Positions 7,079 through 16,884 are shown, numbered from the stretch's first letter. The stretch is DNA of 64,000 nucleotides from Lachnospiraceae bacterium (GCA_910575445.1 CAJTFW010000004.1:62001-126000), one strand, 5' to 3'. The notes: generated by a model from the letters alone, not told the origin. Numbers and translations are program-made.

Positions 7079-7933
7079 CTACTGCAAAAGACTTAAAATG
7101 GTCTGTGGCAATGTGTTGGCCTGTGCCAGCATTGAATTAGCAGCCTGATACATAATATTTTCTTTCGTGTACTCCGTAAACTCACGCGCAACATCCGTAT
7201 CCCGAATCTGACTCTCTGCACTGGTCATATTCTCATCTGTTACACTTAAGTTATTATGTGTATGCTCCAGATGGTTCTGTGCTGCACCAAAAGATGCACG
7301 AATCTCAGACACTGCCTGAATCGCGTTATTAATCATATCCACAGATTCACTTGCTTGCTCAAGTGTTGTAAAATTTGTATCTTCTAGCTTCAGTGCTTCT
7401 TTGCTCAGATAATACCGCGGTACATCCAAAAGCTCCTGACTAAATGGTCCAATCTGCAACGTAATCTCGTCGTTCTTCTCTGGCGGCTCAAAAAGTGTTC
7501 CGTCTGGCTTCGCTGTCGCATACTCAAATAAAGGAATATCATCAAAATCCGCTGTCTGGCTAATTCTGTCAATCTCATCTAGTAGCTGTACCCGCTCTTC
7601 ATCCAGATTCAGCCTTGCCTGCGTTGTATATGTTCCATTTGCCGACTGTACGGCCAGTGTCTTCATTCTCTCCAGCATTGCGTGAATCTCAGTCAGCGCA
7701 CCGTCTCCAGTCTGTGTCATACTGATACCATCATTTACGTTATTCATGGCTTGATCCAGTCCGCGAATCTGAGCTCTCATCAACTCCGAAATCGCCAGTC
7801 CAGCTGCATCATCGCCAGCGCGATTGATACGATAGCCAGAGGAAAGCTTCTCCAAATTCTTCTTAAACTTTCCTTCGGTAATTCCTTTGTTTCTGGAAGA
7901 ATTGATTCCTGGTATATTGTGCTGTATTATCAT
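7079..7933 (-). CDS. fliC: Flagellin, shorter divergent paralogue
   Basis: A 284-residue flagellin starting MIIQHNIPGINSSRN at 7933, where GGAAGGTGG precedes the ATG; an ATG at 7972 in frame lacks a site. The D0/D1 signatures are present at both ends ([40 protein letters not shown]) and it ends TLPQTILSLLQ. The middle is only about 80 residues and unlike that of the gene at 4418. It is complete and has its own terminator. It could be a minor filament protein. Its sequence has drifted well away from the three near-identical copies, so it is not part of the recent duplications. Confidence 0.92.
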   Translation of the reverse strand: MIIQHNIPGINSSRNKGITEGKFKKNLEKLSSGYRINRAGDDAAGLAISELMRAQIRGLDQAMNNVNDGISMTQTGDGALTEIHAMLERMKTLAVQSANGTYTTQARLNLDEERVQLLDEIDRISQTADFDDIPLFEYATAKPDGTLFEPPEKNDEITLQIGPFSQELLDVPRYYLSKEALKLEDTNFTTLEQASESVDMINNAIQAVSEIRASFGAAQNHLEHTHNNLSVTDENMTSAESQIRDTDVAREFTEYTKENIMYQAANSMLAQANTLPQTILSLLQ

Positions 7934-8037
7934 ATGAGCAACCACCTTCCATCTCATAATATCGCAGTCCATCCGTCTTATCTCTATGACGAACTTGAAC
8001 TGTTGTAATCTGTGTCTAACTCTTGCTGATGTCTAAT

Positions 8038-8045
8038 ATATCGGC
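8038..8045 (-). promoter_or_regulatory. Possible sigma-28 -10 element for flagellin copy 4
   Basis: GCCGATAT on the minus strand matches the SigD -10 element, 105 bp before the start codon. The expected TAAA -35 is not well placed, so the call is tentative. Confidence 0.35.
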
Positions 8046-8106
8046 AGGAATTTAGAGTTAGATAAGAGATGGTTACTATTTTTTTCAAATTCCTTCTATC
8101 TGCTAT

Positions 8107-8757
8107 CTAGAAGCACCTGTATTCCCCATCTAATATTGTATAATACAAACTATCTTCTTCTGTCAGCACTGCCTGTCCACTTGTAGCTTCTGTTACTGCT
8201 TTTCTAACCTCTGCCACCTCAAGAACTGGCACTAATACCACAAACTGCACACGCTCCGTATACTCTGCATCCATCATAGGAATCTGTCTCTGGCCAAACA
8301 GATACTGAAGCTTCCCAATCCCATTATAATCTGTCTCCACCCGAAGACGCGTCCCCCAATACTTTGTAATCACTTGACTATTTTTTAGCCCCTCTTTTAC
8401 GGCTCCTGAATAAGCTCTTACTAATCCCCCGGTTCCAAGAAGTGTCCCGCCAAAATACCTGGTCACCACCACCACTACATTGGTAAGCCCCGCTCCTGTC
8501 AATACATCCATCATTGGCTTTCCCGCTGTCTGAGAAGGCTCCCCGTCATCGCTGCAACGCATCAGTTCCTGCCTCTCCCCTAACACATACGCATAACAAT
8601 TATGCCTTGCATCCCAATATTTTTTCTTTATCTCCTCCACAAAAGCCAATGCTTCTTCTTCTGTCTCCACTGGATGAACGGTTGCAATAAACCGAGATTT
8701 TTTCTCTATAAGCTCTCCTACTCCCCCTTTATAAATCGTCAAATACCTCTCCACCAT
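8107..8757 (-). CDS. yigZ: YigZ/IMPACT family protein
   Basis: 216 residues, the usual length of the family. The IMPACT N-terminal domain has the typical KKKYWDARHNCYAYVLG, RCSDDGEPSQTAGKPM and VTRYFGGTLLGTGGLVRAY (about residues 45-125), followed by the ferredoxin-like DUF1949 domain. The biochemical role is unclear; relatives of yeast Yih1/IMPACT bind ribosome or RNA-linked partners. It lies 13 bp after the helicase gene and is probably co-transcribed with gltX and the helicase. Confidence 0.9.
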   Translation of the reverse strand: MVERYLTIYKGGVGELIEKKSRFIATVHPVETEEEALAFVEEIKKKYWDARHNCYAYVLGERQELMRCSDDGEPSQTAGKPMMDVLTGAGLTNVVVVVTRYFGGTLLGTGGLVRAYSGAVKEGLKNSQVITKYWGTRLRVETDYNGIGKLQYLFGQRQIPMMDAEYTERVQFVVLVPVLEVAEVRKAVTEATSGQAVLTEEDSLYYTILDGEYRCF

Positions 8758-8770
8758 GCCAAATACCTCC

Positions 8771-10702
8771 TTACCATCTTTCTGACAGTCCTGTTGTCTG
8801 TCTTATCTTGAGTCTTGCCATCTCCTTCTCTAATGGATTCCTTCTTCTGGTCTTCTCATTTTTCGTTTCCTCCAAATCCTGCATCTCCTGTAAAAATCTG
8901 GAAACTTTCATCTCTTTACTTCCCGTCTTCTTTGCATAACATATGGTAAGCTCTTTTTTTGCCCTTGTCATTGCCACATAGAACATCCTTCTTTCTTCTT
9001 CAAGGTCTGCTTCTAGCACTGCTTTTTTATAGGGAGTAATCCCCTCTGCTGCATCCAAAATATAGACATACGCATACTCAAGCCCCTTGCTGCTATGCAT
9101 CGTTGTAAGCTGCACCCCATCAACGATTTCTCTCTGTTGTCTGCTTATCCTCTCCATTTCTTCTTTGTATATATCCATATATGCAAACCATTCTGTATAC
9201 GTTCGATAGGCTTTTGCACTTTCCATAAGCTCCTCTAGTACCTCAAAAAGCTCTTCTTCCTTTATACGGCGAAATCTGGCATACTCTTTAATATACTCAT
9301 CATATCCCACCACTTTCCGAAGATAACTGACCGCTGCATAAGGCCCCATCCTTCCAAGCATCTTGATATCATACTGAAGCTTTTCAATCCTCTCACATAC
9401 ATATGGCTTGTCCTCATAATACATCAGCATATGTTCCCATGAAATCTTTGCATCATCCACACACTCCCGCTTCAGATACCGATTGGGCCGATTCAATACT
9501 GGCAGCAAATCCTTACGCTCTATAGAGCCCATCGCCAGTCGAAGATAGCAAAAAAGATTCTGCGCAATCCAGTGCTCAAATAAATTGGGCATCGTATCCC
9601 TCACCCGGAAAGGGATATGATACTCCATCAATTTCTGGACCAGACTCCTTGGCTGTGTGTTGGTCCGGTAAATCACAGCTACATCTGACCATTTTGCACC
9701 CTTTTTTTGAAGTCTCTGAAGCTCCTTTATCAGATACAGACATTCTTCCTGCTGTTCTTCAAATGCAAGTACTTTGACTTCTGCTCCATCCCCGCCTCTT
9801 GCCTGTATTTCTTTTGCAAAGCGTTCTTTATTATGTACAATCACATGCCCTGCTGCCTCCACAATCTGCTTTGTCGAGCGGAAATTGTCATTTAACAATA
9901 CCTGATTAGCTGCTGGATAATCTTTCTGAAAGTTCAGCATAATCTCTGGCTTGGCTCCCCGAAAACGATAAATCGACTGGTCATCGTCTCCCACAATAAA
10001 AAGATTATTTTCTGGTGCAGCCAGCAGCTTTAAAATATCATACTGTAGCTGGTTAATATCCTGAAATTCATCCACCAAAATATACTGGTATTTTTTCTGC
10101 CAAGCAGATAAGATATCCGCACGCTGTGACAAAAGTTCCCAAGTGTACAAAAGCATATCGTCAAAATCTAAAAGCCTTGCATTTTTCTTACGTTCTTCAT
10201 ACTCTTCATAAATTTTCCGAAAGATTTCCTCGGAACAATTTTTAGAAAAATAATGCTCCAGAGAAATGCGCTCATTTTTTATAAGACTTATCTCTGCTAA
10301 GATTCCCGACAGAAATTCACTTTCATCCTCTATCTCCAGATGCAGACGCTCTGTCGCCTCTTTTAGATACTGATAGCGCACTTCTTCCCTGATAATATTT
10401 TCTGCGCGAAACCCATACGAAAGTTTTAAGATGCCAAAAAAGACCGCATGAAACGTGCCAAAAGATACTGTTGTATATTCCTCTGCCATCAGTTTTAGAT
10501 AGCGTTCCTTCATCTCAGTCGCGGCTGCTTTTGTAAATGTGATAACAAGAATAGAAGATGCAGGGATTCCCACATCCTGTACGAGATACTGTACTCTTTT
10601 TGTCACAACGGTAGTTTTCCCCGAACCTGGGCCTGCTAGAACAAGCAGCGGTCCGTCCGTATGCCGGACCGCTATGCTCTGTGATTTTGTAAAAGAACTC
10701 AT
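8771..10702 (-). CDS. UvrD/PcrA-like superfamily 1 DNA helicase
   Basis: About 643 residues. Motifs appear in order: Walker A GPGSGKTTVVTKR (near residue 25), DFDDML, Walker B ILVDEFQDIN, VGDDDQSIYRFRGA, TTMHSSKGLEYAYV, and RRMFYVAMTRAKKEL. This is a 3'-5' ATP-dependent DNA helicase of the kind used in repair or recombination. It is shorter than typical PcrA (about 740), lacking the long C-terminal extension. The ATG at 10702 follows the gltX stop by one base; an in-frame GTG at 10717 would overlap gltX. Translational coupling with gltX is likely. Confidence 0.88.
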   Translation of the reverse strand: MSSFTKSQSIAVRHTDGPLLVLAGPGSGKTTVVTKRVQYLVQDVGIPASSILVITFTKAAATEMKERYLKLMAEEYTTVSFGTFHAVFFGILKLSYGFRAENIIREEVRYQYLKEATERLHLEIEDESEFLSGILAEISLIKNERISLEHYFSKNCSEEIFRKIYEEYEERKKNARLLDFDDMLLYTWELLSQRADILSAWQKKYQYILVDEFQDINQLQYDILKLLAAPENNLFIVGDDDQSIYRFRGAKPEIMLNFQKDYPAANQVLLNDNFRSTKQIVEAAGHVIVHNKERFAKEIQARGGDGAEVKVLAFEEQQEECLYLIKELQRLQKKGAKWSDVAVIYRTNTQPRSLVQKLMEYHIPFRVRDTMPNLFEHWIAQNLFCYLRLAMGSIERKDLLPVLNRPNRYLKRECVDDAKISWEHMLMYYEDKPYVCERIEKLQYDIKMLGRMGPYAAVSYLRKVVGYDEYIKEYARFRRIKEEELFEVLEELMESAKAYRTYTEWFAYMDIYKEEMERISRQQREIVDGVQLTTMHSSKGLEYAYVYILDAAEGITPYKKAVLEADLEEERRMFYVAMTRAKKELTICYAKKTGSKEMKVSRFLQEMQDLEETKNEKTRRRNPLEKEMARLKIRQTTGLSERW

Positions 10703-10703
10703 A

Positions 10704-12161
10704 TTAGTTAGATTCACTTAATTTTTCAATCGCTTTTTTAATACGAGCGATAGACTCTTCTTTGCCGATGATTTCTAGAATCTCTGTTGCACCACATGGC
10801 GTCATCTGCTTACCAGAAGCCGCCGTACGAATCGGCCACATCACATATCCGTTTTTGTAACCTTTCTCCTTGATATAGGCGCTTAACATCTCATAAAGTG
10901 CATCATTACTGTAATCCTCCTGTGCTTCTAATAGAGGCAGCACTTCTCTAAGAACAAGAAGGGAAGACTCAGCGTTTGTCTTCATCTTCTTATGTGTGTA
11001 CATTGATACATCATATTCTGGTATCTTTTCAAAGAAATCAATCAGTTCTTTGATATCGGGGAACACCTCAATACGGGTCTTGACCATCTTAGCAATCTTC
11101 TCAAAATCATATTCTTTTGTAAGAACTTCTTTGATTATCGGAAGAGCTTTCTTATAAAACACTTCAAAATCCATCGCTTTGATATATTCGCCGTTCATCC
11201 ATTTTAATTTGCCATAGTCAAAGACTGCAGGAGATTTGCTCATATGGCGATAATCGAATTTTTGAACTAATTCTTCTAAGGAAGCAATCTCCTGGTTATC
11301 CTCTGGTGACCATCCAAGAAGAGCCACAAAATTGACCACTGCCTCTGTCAGAAATCCCTGCTCAATCAAATCCTCATAGGAAGAATGACCACAGCGCTTG
11401 CTTAACTTCTTATGGGTCTCATCGGTAATCAAAGGACAGTGGACATAGACCGGCACATCCCATCCAAAAGCCTCATAGAGACGGTTATATTTGGGAGAGG
11501 AAGACAAATACTCATTGCCTCTTACTACGTGGGTAATGCCCATCAGATGGTCATCTACTACGTTGGCAAAATTGTAGGTGGGGTATCCATCGGATTTAAT
11601 CAGTATCATATCATCTAGCTCTGTGTTGTCAACGGTAATATCACCATAGATTTCATCGTGGAACGTCGTGGTGCCAGTCTGTGGATTGTTTTGACGAATC
11701 ACATAAGGAACACCCGCAGCAAGCTTTGCTTCAATTTCTTCTTTTGATAACTGAAGGCAATGCTTATCATAGATGCTGATTTCCTTGCCAGCTACAACCT
11801 GTTTTAGACTTTCTAGTCGCTCTTTGCCACAGAAGCAATAATAGGCTTCGCCTTTTTCTATTAATTTTTTGGCATATTCCAAGTAGATGCCAGATGCCTG
11901 ACGCTCACTCTGTACATAAGGACCCACTCCACCGTCTTTGTCCGGTCCTTCATCATGAATCAATCCTGTCTTCTGTAAGGTACGATAGATAATATCTACA
12001 GCACCTTCTACCAAGCGCTCCTGGTCTGTATCCTCGATGCGAAGCAAAAAGTCTCCGTCTTCATGTTTTGCGATTAAATATGCATACAGCGCCGTTCGAA
12101 GATTTCCCACATGCATCCGCCCTGTAGGACTTGGCGCAAATCTTGTACGTACTTTTCCCAT
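10704..12161 (-). CDS. gltX: Glutamyl-tRNA synthetase
   Basis: 485 residues, the usual length. Charges tRNA-Glu (and possibly tRNA-Gln, when an amidotransferase is present) with glutamate. The HIGH motif appears as HVGN at residues 17-20 within [16 protein letters not shown], and the KMSKS loop as KKLSKRCG near residue 250. AGGAG stands before the ATG. A TTGTAA-17-TATAAT promoter lies about 45-70 bp upstream. No T-box is seen in the short leader. First gene of an apparent gltX-helicase-yigZ operon. Confidence 0.96.
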   Translation of the reverse strand: MGKVRTRFAPSPTGRMHVGNLRTALYAYLIAKHEDGDFLLRIEDTDQERLVEGAVDIIYRTLQKTGLIHDEGPDKDGGVGPYVQSERQASGIYLEYAKKLIEKGEAYYCFCGKERLESLKQVVAGKEISIYDKHCLQLSKEEIEAKLAAGVPYVIRQNNPQTGTTTFHDEIYGDITVDNTELDDMILIKSDGYPTYNFANVVDDHLMGITHVVRGNEYLSSSPKYNRLYEAFGWDVPVYVHCPLITDETHKKLSKRCGHSSYEDLIEQGFLTEAVVNFVALLGWSPEDNQEIASLEELVQKFDYRHMSKSPAVFDYGKLKWMNGEYIKAMDFEVFYKKALPIIKEVLTKEYDFEKIAKMVKTRIEVFPDIKELIDFFEKIPEYDVSMYTHKKMKTNAESSLLVLREVLPLLEAQEDYSNDALYEMLSAYIKEKGYKNGYVMWPIRTAASGKQMTPCGATEILEIIGKEESIARIKKAIEKLSESN

Positions 12162-12204
12162 TGCTTTTATCTCCTCAATATTTTCAATTTCTTACAACAA
12201 TCCG

Positions 12205-12233
12205 ATTATATACGACTATACTTATTTTTACAA
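12205..12233 (-). promoter_or_regulatory. Sigma-A promoter of gltX
   Basis: On the minus strand TTGTAA (12228-12233), 17 bp, TATAAT (12205-12210). Confidence 0.7.
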
Positions 12234-12294
12234 GCAACCTTTCCAAATTTTTCACTGAAAAATGTCAATATTTTATCTCTACAATAACTGACTA

Positions 12295-12500
12295 TTGTAT
12301 TATTTTTTAATATAGTTTATATAGAAAGGACGCTAGGGCGGGGTCTGGAAGGAACATCTACCAGGCCCTATCGGGCGTCCTTATATCAAAAAAATATTGA
12401 CATTTTCAAAAGAAATTGTTATGTTTAAAACAGCCAAGCGAAAGAAGTAAAATAAATTCACCAAAATCCCCAAGGAGGCCAGCCCTTGGGGATTTTATTT
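12295..12500 (+). ncRNA. Candidate structured small RNA
   Basis: A plus-strand promoter-like pair TTGTAT-17-TATATA (12295-12323) is followed at once by a GC-rich hairpin (12327-12381, outer stem AGGACGC/GCGTCCT, inner GGGTCTGG/CCAGGCCC). A terminator-like hairpin follows at 12463-12496. No reading frame with a ribosome binding site lies between them. The family is not recognised. It might instead be a repeat element with an unrelated terminator. Confidence 0.35.
12463..12500. terminator. Strong intrinsic terminator
   Basis: AAAATCCCCAAGG and CCTTGGGGATTTT form a 13-bp perfect stem followed by ATTT on the plus strand. It would end the candidate RNA that starts near 12330. 12501-12676 shows no gene. 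Confidence 0.7.
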
Positions 12501-12676
12501 AGTCTCACTGTCTTTGCCTCTCTTGTGGTCTAACCATTTGCATATGTAAACCTTTCTTTATATATTTCACCAAACCACTTACATCCCATCTAAAATTTTA
12601 CACTATCCTAAAATATTCCGCTACTTGCATCTTTCCTCCCCATTTACTATAATACGTTTATACGGAGGAATGAACA

Positions 12677-14467
12677 ATGTACAAGAAGAATTTACATAAA
12701 TACATACTAACGGTATCTTTGTTTCTTCTAATGCTCTGCCCTGTTGGATGTGGGGCTTTAGTATCAGAGGAAGTGCAAGAAGAACCTGTGTTAGAGCTTA
12801 CGGATGAAGAGCATTTTCAAGCGCTTGTCGATGAGCTTTTCTATGAAAATATTACAGAATCTGGTCTTACGCTTCATTCTATGCTCTGTCACCCGGAAGA
12901 CTATGGAATAACAGAATTTCCAGCAACGTTTGGTACTTACAGCCTGGAAAATATGAAGAAAAACTATCAGGAATTGCATGAGATGCAAGAGGAACTCTCA
13001 TCTATTGAGAAAGAGCATTTATCGCCTGAACTTCAGACAGATTATGAGATTTTAACGGAATATCTTGATACAGAAGAAGAAGGAGAGGATTTTTGTCTCT
13101 ACAATTATCCATTTGCTTCTATGAGTGGCGTACAGACGGACCTTCCGATTATATTGGCAGAATATCGCTTTCGCACGGTAGAGGATGTGGACAACTATCT
13201 AAATCTTCTGGCGGATATTGATGAATACTACACACAGTTATTGAATTATGTACAGACACAGGAAGATGCGGGCATCTATCTATCAGATTTGACGATTGAT
13301 GGTATTATTGATTCCTGCAAGGTCTATCTGGATTCCCCGCAGACGGGTATGTTAGCAGAGACATTTGCCTCGCGCCTAGATACGCTTCCTGAACTTAGCG
13401 ACGAAGCACGAGAAGACTATCTTGCACAAAATAAAAAGCTGCTTTTAGAGGATTTTACAAATGCTTATACACTTTTGACAGAAGAACTGCAAAAGTTAAA
13501 GGGGCATATGGAGCTTCCTGTTGGAGTTTCTAGTCTGCCAGATGGTAAGGCATATTATGAATATCTGTTAAAATCTTCTACCTTTACTTCTTATCAGACA
13601 CCGCGCGCCTTAAAAGATGCGATTGTCAGACAGCTAAAGGTAGAAAATTCGCGCATCTATGAGTTGTTAGAAGAATATCCTGATTTGTATCGGGAGGTCA
13701 GTGCTTTTGAATTTTCGATTCAGGACCCTGCAAAGGCGATTTTGGACCTTCAGAAAAAGCTAAAAACAGATTTTCCCCAGATGCCAGCTTGTTCTTATGA
13801 GATTCGTATGTTGCCGGAAGCACTAGAAGCTTTTTCAAGCCCGGCTTTTTATCTGACGCCGCCGATTGACAGCCAGGATGAAAATTTTATCTATATTAAT
13901 CAGTCGGCAGCTGTAACAAAAAAAGATATTTATACCGTGATGGCACATGAAGGATATCCGGGACATCTATACCAGTGTAATTATTTTAATCGAGTCAATG
14001 ACAGTCGGCTGCGGGCGCTGATGAGTTTTTCTTGTTATGTAGAAGGATGGGCAACGTATGTGCAGTATCTTTCGTATCGGTGGGAGGATACCGTCTCCAA
14101 AGAAGCGGCAGAAATACTTGCGGCAAATGAATCGATCTATCTGGCACTTTCGGCGCTGATTGATTATCAGGTAAACTATGAAGGAATGACACTAGAAGAA
14201 CTGCATCAGTTGCTAGGGCAAGTCTTTGGAATTAGCAATATGGATACCGCGCAGCATTTCTATCAGATGGTGTGTGAAGACCCGGCAAATTATATGAAAT
14301 ATTATGTGGGGTATTTGGAAATTGTGGAGATGAAGCAGGAAGCGACAGAAAAGCTTGGAGAGAAGTTTGTAGAGAAAGACTTTCATACATTCCTTCTGGA
14401 TTTGGGACCAGCACCTTTTTTGTTTATACGCGAACGTTTTGCCGAGTGGATGGAAAGACAAGACTGA
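12677..14467 (+). CDS. DUF885 family lipoprotein, putative metallopeptidase
   Basis: 596 residues. A signal peptide with hydrophobic core (about residues 9-21) ends at CPVGCG, a lipoprotein-like cleavage site with a non-ideal residue at -3, so the protein is probably anchored outside the membrane. DUF885 features are clear: VMAHEGYPGHLYQ near residue 420 is a gluzincin-like HExxxxGH zinc site, followed by YVEGWATYVQYL, which would supply the third ligand. The substrate is unknown. CGGAGGAA precedes the ATG. Monocistronic; it converges on fliB, with a hairpin at its stop. Confidence 0.85.
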   Translation: MYKKNLHKYILTVSLFLLMLCPVGCGALVSEEVQEEPVLELTDEEHFQALVDELFYENITESGLTLHSMLCHPEDYGITEFPATFGTYSLENMKKNYQELHEMQEELSSIEKEHLSPELQTDYEILTEYLDTEEEGEDFCLYNYPFASMSGVQTDLPIILAEYRFRTVEDVDNYLNLLADIDEYYTQLLNYVQTQEDAGIYLSDLTIDGIIDSCKVYLDSPQTGMLAETFASRLDTLPELSDEAREDYLAQNKKLLLEDFTNAYTLLTEELQKLKGHMELPVGVSSLPDGKAYYEYLLKSSTFTSYQTPRALKDAIVRQLKVENSRIYELLEEYPDLYREVSAFEFSIQDPAKAILDLQKKLKTDFPQMPACSYEIRMLPEALEAFSSPAFYLTPPIDSQDENFIYINQSAAVTKKDIYTVMAHEGYPGHLYQCNYFNRVNDSRLRALMSFSCYVEGWATYVQYLSYRWEDTVSKEAAEILAANESIYLALSALIDYQVNYEGMTLEELHQLLGQVFGISNMDTAQHFYQMVCEDPANYMKYYVGYLEIVEMKQEATEKLGEKFVEKDFHTFLLDLGPAPFLFIRERFAEWMERQD

Positions 14468-14499
14468 CACAAAGCATATCTGTTAATGCCTTGTGTCAG
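14464..14499. terminator. Hairpin between convergent genes
   Basis: CTGACACAA-GCAT pairs with ATGC-TTGTGTCAG right at the stop of the DUF885 gene, facing fliB. The T-tract is weak on both sides. Confidence 0.45.
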
Positions 14500-14510
14500 C
14501 TTCTAAGCGT

Positions 14511-15659
14511 TTAAAATATGGCAGTTAAAAGTTTCTCCAGGGTAAAGAGCTCATCTTCAGCCATCATATGGTCTATGGTGTCAAGATTGGGGTCAGAGTG
14601 CTCAATCTCACGAGCGTAGCGGTGAACAATTTTAATCTGGTCATCAAAGGTAAAGGTCTTGTCTTTTTCCACCCAGATAGCGATATCCAGTTCTTGTATT
14701 AAGAGAGTATGAACAACAGTTAATTTTATCTTGCTGTAGAGGTCTTTGTCGTAGACAGCTGTACAGACATGGTTAAATAGAAAATACATTAACAGTTGTT
14801 CATATTCATATGTTTTTTCCTGGTAAAATTCGTTAAATTCTTGACAGGCTTTTTGATATTCTTCTTGTTTTAGTTCCTGATAGAGTCTGCCTTCTAAGCG
14901 TTTAAGCGAATGGTGCCATTCAGGGCGCAAAGCTTCTAAGCGATAGAGGGTATGGAGCATCTGTCTTCTTTGTACTCTATGAAGCGCTGGTTGGTCTTGG
15001 TAGGCTCTGAATTTCTTTCTGGCTGCTGCAAGAAAGGCAGACGTGCGGTAACGTTTTAACAAATCATCAATGGCGTAGAGTTGTTCTCTTTCTATGCGTT
15101 TTTGAAGGTCGTGAGAGATGGCTAAAATAAGAGCCATACGTTCTTTGACAGGCAACTTTCGGTTCTGTACAACTTCGTAAAAATAATCTCTGATTTCACA
15201 TAGTTTTGTAAACAGGAAAAAATCAAACTGCTCGTATTCTTCTTCTGGAGTTTCACGGCAGTCATTTAGAAAGGTCATCTTCTGGTCACTGCCAAGTATC
15301 AGTTTGGCAGCTGCCGGACAAGAGAGGGAGAGAGAAATCTCCCGCAGGTTCTCATATTCTTCATAGTGTCTAGGATAACGGGTGCAGGTCTTGCAGAGCA
15401 TCTCCTTGCCGGCCTCTGTGTAGATATCACATAGATTTTCTTCATTTAAAAAAGCGCAGCGCCCGTTATATTGTTCAAAATATCCAGTCTTCCAGTCAAT
15501 TGAATTCTTTAACCGATTGCCGAAAAATCCAGGATATCTTTTGTACTTTTTAAGAGAAATTGGATCAATCGCAATGCCCCATCCTTTGCAGCAAGTGTCA
15601 CTGCATTTGGAGGCTTCACACTCAAAATCATAAAAAAATGTCGGGTATGTGTATTCCAT
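14511..15659 (-). CDS. fliB: FliB-type flagellin lysine-N-methylase
   Basis: 382 residues. The Cys-rich pattern of FliB/YkgJ-type proteins is evident: CEASKCSDTCCKGWG at about residue 12, EMLCKTCTRYPRHYEEY near 90 and SLSCPAAAKLIL near 113, probably ligating an iron-sulphur cluster. FliB methylates surface lysines of flagellin in Salmonella. A gene of this family 6.5 kb from the flagellin array suggests methylation of these flagellins. The downstream gene end converges on the DUF885 gene. Upstream lie four copies of a 103-bp palindromic repeat, so it is probably transcribed apart from map. Confidence 0.85.
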   Translation of the reverse strand: MEYTYPTFFYDFECEASKCSDTCCKGWGIAIDPISLKKYKRYPGFFGNRLKNSIDWKTGYFEQYNGRCAFLNEENLCDIYTEAGKEMLCKTCTRYPRHYEEYENLREISLSLSCPAAAKLILGSDQKMTFLNDCRETPEEEYEQFDFFLFTKLCEIRDYFYEVVQNRKLPVKERMALILAISHDLQKRIEREQLYAIDDLLKRYRTSAFLAAARKKFRAYQDQPALHRVQRRQMLHTLYRLEALRPEWHHSLKRLEGRLYQELKQEEYQKACQEFNEFYQEKTYEYEQLLMYFLFNHVCTAVYDKDLYSKIKLTVVHTLLIQELDIAIWVEKDKTFTFDDQIKIVHRYAREIEHSDPNLDTIDHMMAEDELFTLEKLLTAIF

Positions 15660-15673
15660 TTTTTGCTCCTATT

Positions 15674-16059
15674 AAGAGTTCCGCTCCACCTTAGAAAGCA
15701 CCCCTTATCTAGAAGAATTTCTGGCTGCCTAGCATCCCGAAATCCTTCTGGGTGCTTCCTAAGCTTCCGCTGTTTTAAGAGTTCCGCTCCACCTTAGAAA
15801 GCACCCCTTATCTAGAAGAATTTCTGGCTGCCTAGCATCCCGAAATCCTTCTGGGTGCTTCCTAAGCTTTTGCTGTTTTAAGAGTTCCGCTCCACCTTAG
15901 AAAACACCCCTTATCTAGAAGAATTTCTGGCTGCCTAGCATCCTGAAATCCTTCTGGGTGCTTCCTAAGCTTTTGCTGTTTTAAGAGTTCCGCTCCACCT
16001 TAGAAAGTGCCCTTTATCTAGAAGAATTTCTGGCTGCTTCCTAAGCTTTTGCTGTTTTA
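15674..16059. repeat. Four tandem copies of a 103-bp palindromic repeat
   Basis: Units start at 15674, 15777, 15880 and 15983; the first three are 103 bp each and nearly identical, the last is shortened by an internal loss. Each begins AAGAGTTCCGCTCCACC and ends GCTTTTGCTGTTTT or close. Each unit can fold into a long nested hairpin: CTTAGAAAGCACCC pairs with GGGTGCTTCCTAAG, and inside it AGAAGAATTTC pairs with GAAATCCTTCT. Two more units lie inverted at 43208-43410. The array fills the whole gap between fliB and map. Confidence 0.9.
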
Positions 16060-16074
16060 AAAGTTCTCAATGAT

Positions 16075-16863
16075 TTAACGGGAAAGAATTTCATAGCCAG
16101 TTGGTGTGACGGCTACGGTTACTTCCCACTGGGCAGAGGGCATACCGTCTTCGGTGTAGACCGTCCAGCCGTCAGACTCGTCTACGTAGAAATCTGGAGA
16201 ACCCATATTAATCATTGGCTCAATCGTAAAGACCATCCCTGGTAATAATATCTCTCCGCTTCCGCGAGGTGCAGTGTAGCTAACCCATGGGTCTTCGTGG
16301 AATTCTAAGCCTACACCATGTCCTCCGATTTCTTCCACAACAGAATAGCCCTGACTCTGTATATACATATGAATCGCATGTCCCATATTTCCTATGGGTA
16401 AAAAGGGCTTGACTTCCATAAGTCCTACTTGAATTGCTTCTTTGGCTACCTGAACCAGACGTCTCTTATCTGCACTGACTTCACCGATGCAAAACATTCG
16501 TGAAGCGTCAGAATAATATCCATCATAGATGGTTGATACATCTACATTGATAATATCACCTTCCTTTAAAATTTCTTCCTCTTTGGGAATGCCGTGGCAG
16601 ATAACGCTGTTTAGGGAAGTGCAGACACTTTTGGGAAAGCCTTCAAAGTTTAAAGGTGCCGCTTTTGCCCCCATCCTTTTCGTCTCTGTACGCACCCATC
16701 TGTCTATCTCTTCTGTAGAGACACCAGCTCTGATATGGCTGCTTACATAGTCAAGAATCGCTGTATTAATCTCGCCACTCTTTCGGATGCCGTCTAACTG
16801 TGTGGGACTTTTGATTAGTACATTTCCCACCTTTAAAATCTTCCTTCTTTTTCTCTGTCTCAT
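16075..16863 (-). CDS. map: Methionine aminopeptidase, type I
   Basis: 262 residues. Removes the initiator methionine from new proteins. The dinuclear metal ligands are visible in their usual order: two Asp in NVDVSTIYDGYYSDASRMF, His in GGHGVGLEFHEDP, Glu in FTIEPM and Glu in QWEVTVAV. The start at 16863 follows AGGAG-type sequence; the extra basic start MRQRKRRKILKVGN is a little longer than in common homologues. It lies 21 bp after a GNAT gene and appears to be last in the DUF362-hflX-GNAT-map operon. Confidence 0.95.
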   Translation of the reverse strand: MRQRKRRKILKVGNVLIKSPTQLDGIRKSGEINTAILDYVSSHIRAGVSTEEIDRWVRTETKRMGAKAAPLNFEGFPKSVCTSLNSVICHGIPKEEEILKEGDIINVDVSTIYDGYYSDASRMFCIGEVSADKRRLVQVAKEAIQVGLMEVKPFLPIGNMGHAIHMYIQSQGYSVVEEIGGHGVGLEFHEDPWVSYTAPRGSGEILLPGMVFTIEPMINMGSPDFYVDESDGWTVYTEDGMPSAQWEVTVAVTPTGYEILSR

Positions 16864-16884
16864 ATCCTGTATGCTCCTCTCCTT

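Noticed and set aside
15674-16059. CRISPR array
   Set aside because: Units abut with no spacers, each is 103 bp and palindromic over its whole length, and no cas genes are present.
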